This document shows positions 63,049 to 64,000 of a stretch of DNA of 64,000 nt, in pieces (the first letter of the stretch is position 1; every line of letters begins with the position of its first letter). A program made the translations under genes and the position numbers. The DNA is from JAUIIK01 sp963709995. Lineage in GTDB: Bacteria; Chloroflexota; Chloroflexia; Thermomicrobiales; CFX8. Under the pieces are notes generated by a model. That model was given only the letters and a program-made list of their open reading frames with translations, was not told the DNA's origin and did no database searches. The stretch spans positions 1 through 64,000 of the forward strand of contig CAVPYN010000004.1 of assembly GCA_963709995.1 (NCBI GenBank), read 5' to 3'.

Positions 63049-63738
63049 CTAATCCGCTTCAGCGCGGCGAAGCCGGGGCAAGCGCCGGGGTCGCGCGCTG
63101 TCACCCTTGCGGGTGCGTATGCCGAAGAGGTTGAAGAAGAGGTCGACCGAGGGACCAATCAGGATGGCGAAGATAAGCGTGCCGATTCCAAACGATCCAC
63201 CAAGCAGGATGCCGAGCGTCACGACAGTAATCTCCATGCCCCAGCGGATAAAACCGATCCTGATGTTGGTTCGGCGCGTGAGCGCCAGCATGAATGCGTC
63301 GCGAGGGCCAGCCCCGAAACCAGTTTTGATGTAGAGCGCTGTCGCAAACCCTAACAACAGTGCCGAGCCGACCAGCATCACGATCTGCGCTGGCAGCCAG
63401 CTGCCTTTCGGGATCAGATTGAACTCCAGAAAGACATCCGTCCAGACACCGATAAAGAACATGTTCGAGACCGTCCCGATTCCCGGTTTGATCCCCATGA
63501 TCCAGGAAGCAACCAGGATCAGCAGCCCGATGACGATGCCGGCCATTCCGAGAGTTAGCGGCGTCTGGAGCGAGATCCCATGGTGAAAGACGGTCCAGGA
63601 GTTCGCGCCCAGGTTGCTCTGAAGCGAAAGCACCATCGCCAGGGCGAAGAGCGCCAACGCCACCATGAGGACCGCGAAATCCAGGGCGAAGCGGCCCGGA
63701 TGTTGGAGCCGTTCCCGGAGGCTAGTGTAGGGATGCAT
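63049..63738 (-). CDS. YitT/YczE-family membrane protein
   Basis: A 229-residue integral membrane protein with five or six hydrophobic segments. SLQSNLGANSWTVFHHGIS, KPGIGTVSNMFFIGVWTDVF and YIKTGFGAGPRDAFMLALTR are the characteristic polar loops of the YczE/YyaS/YitT group. The family is widespread and possibly transports or senses a small molecule; no function is proven. The C-terminus is strongly basic (GIRTRKGDSARPRRLPRLRR), indicating a cytoplasmic tail. ATG 63738 is the first start in frame. Confidence 0.82.
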   Translation of the reverse strand: MHPYTSLRERLQHPGRFALDFAVLMVALALFALAMVLSLQSNLGANSWTVFHHGISLQTPLTLGMAGIVIGLLILVASWIMGIKPGIGTVSNMFFIGVWTDVFLEFNLIPKGSWLPAQIVMLVGSALLLGFATALYIKTGFGAGPRDAFMLALTRRTNIRIGFIRWGMEITVVTLGILLGGSFGIGTLIFAILIGPSVDLFFNLFGIRTRKGDSARPRRLPRLRRAEAD

Positions 63739-63905
63739 GGAGAGGGAGGGAACAGGGAAGGAGCAACAAGGAACGGGGAATAAGGAAGGCTGACGAATTG
63801 GCGAGGCGATCTTGAGGATTCATGGTTCCGCAGCCCTTGCCATGATCGGCAGGTTGACTCATCAGCTGGCAATCCATTGGGATCTCTGCGCCTCCCGTTT
63901 TCCGC
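63739..63905. repeat. Purine-rich intergenic spacer
   Basis: About 60 bases (63741-63792) are almost only A and G with short near-repeats (GGGAACAGGGAAGGAG, AGGAACGGGGAATAAGG). An overlapping open frame is of low complexity and is not called. Composition resembles the word-like spacers at 2381 and 4900. Confidence 0.35.
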
Positions 63906-64000
63906 CTATCGACTGATTGCCGGGGCCGTCTCGGGCTCCTCGACGCGATCGACTCGTGGTGAGCGTGCGGGCGTGGCTTCGTCATCGTCCTCTGCTTCAA
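63906..64000 (-). CDS. C-terminal end of an acidic protein, cut by the window edge
   Basis: The last 31 codons of a gene entering from beyond 64000: EAEDDDEATPARSP, then RVDRVEEPETAPAISR and TAG at 63906-63908. It is acidic and Pro/Ala-rich, as in disordered tails. The family cannot be told. Confidence 0.5.
   Translation of the reverse strand, partial: EAEDDDEATPARSPRVDRVEEPETAPAISR

Noticed and set aside
63722..64000. A 92-codon frame reaching the window end on the minus strand
   Set aside because: It runs through purine-rich spacer and is low complexity; a different frame (63906-64000) gives a plausible acidic C-terminus.

Overview
The window is best read as a metagenomic or draft contig made of two unlike parts. 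Positions 1 to about 1890 have moderate GC and gammaproteobacterial-looking genes: the 3' end of a class 1 fructose-1,6-bisphosphatase, a membrane-anchored NAD(P)-binding protein, and a glycerophosphodiesterase that stops in mid-domain. From about 1890 onward the DNA is GC-rich. Its gene content suggests a Chloroflexota bacterium, possibly near Thermomicrobia: Gram-positive-type LexA box, Pro/Thr-rich lipoprotein linkers, many DinB-fold proteins, collagen-like secreted proteins, DUF2834. This lineage is an inference from content, not from a marker gene. The junction inside the phosphodiesterase looks like an assembly chimera or a sharp foreign boundary.

Layout. 2-13.6 kb: zinc-ribbon protein, DNA polymerase IV with a perfect SOS palindrome, secreted protein, VOC and metallo-beta-lactamase-fold enzymes, MFS transporter, amidinotransferase-fold enzyme, a MepA-like lipoprotein, an S9 peptidase, FHA and PepSY proteins. 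13.7-18.1 kb: four consecutive genes (DUF1989, alpha/beta hydrolase, fabF, lgt) each broken by several single-base indels while keeping their motifs. 18.1-24.4 kb: an unusual ThiF/E1-like plus cyclic-nucleotide-binding fusion, a DinB-fold protein, a 1007-residue secreted metzincin and a LuxR-type response regulator. 24.4-32.3 kb: palindromic repeats, a type III restriction-modification pair riddled with frameshifts, then a histidine kinase and a PhnD-like lipoprotein. 32.6-40.4 kb: nucleotidyltransferase, a DinB-fold gene with an in-frame TGA, a methyltransferase, an ArsR plus heavy-metal P-type ATPase operon with operator, a secreted protein and a 2-hydroxyacid dehydrogenase. 41.5-45.8 kb: three paralogous collagen-like genes, the third split by an IS3-family element with a 4-bp target duplication. 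45.9-64 kb: M20 amidohydrolase, glycosyltransferase 39, DinB-fold proteins, a membrane zincin with an in-frame TAG, a selenocysteine tRNA, a four-GAF diguanylate cyclase, a coupled ThDP-enzyme/VWA pair, a J-domain protein, a divergent CGNR/small-protein unit sharing the SOS operator, an AAA+ ATPase, and a YitT-like membrane protein.

How it fits together. The clearest regulatory unit is a likely SOS regulon: an 18-bp perfect palindrome upstream of dinB recurs with 18 of 20 matches inside the divergent promoter of the CGNR gene and a 60-codon gene 56 kb away. The PhnD-like lipoprotein and histidine kinase form one operon, probably a ligand-sensing two-component input; the nearest response regulator lies beyond the restriction-modification block. 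The metal ATPase is controlled by its own ArsR. Intergenic spaces carry a dispersed palindromic repeat family. Because housekeeping genes (fabF, lgt) are broken but keep their catalytic motifs, many of the indels are probably sequence errors rather than decay.
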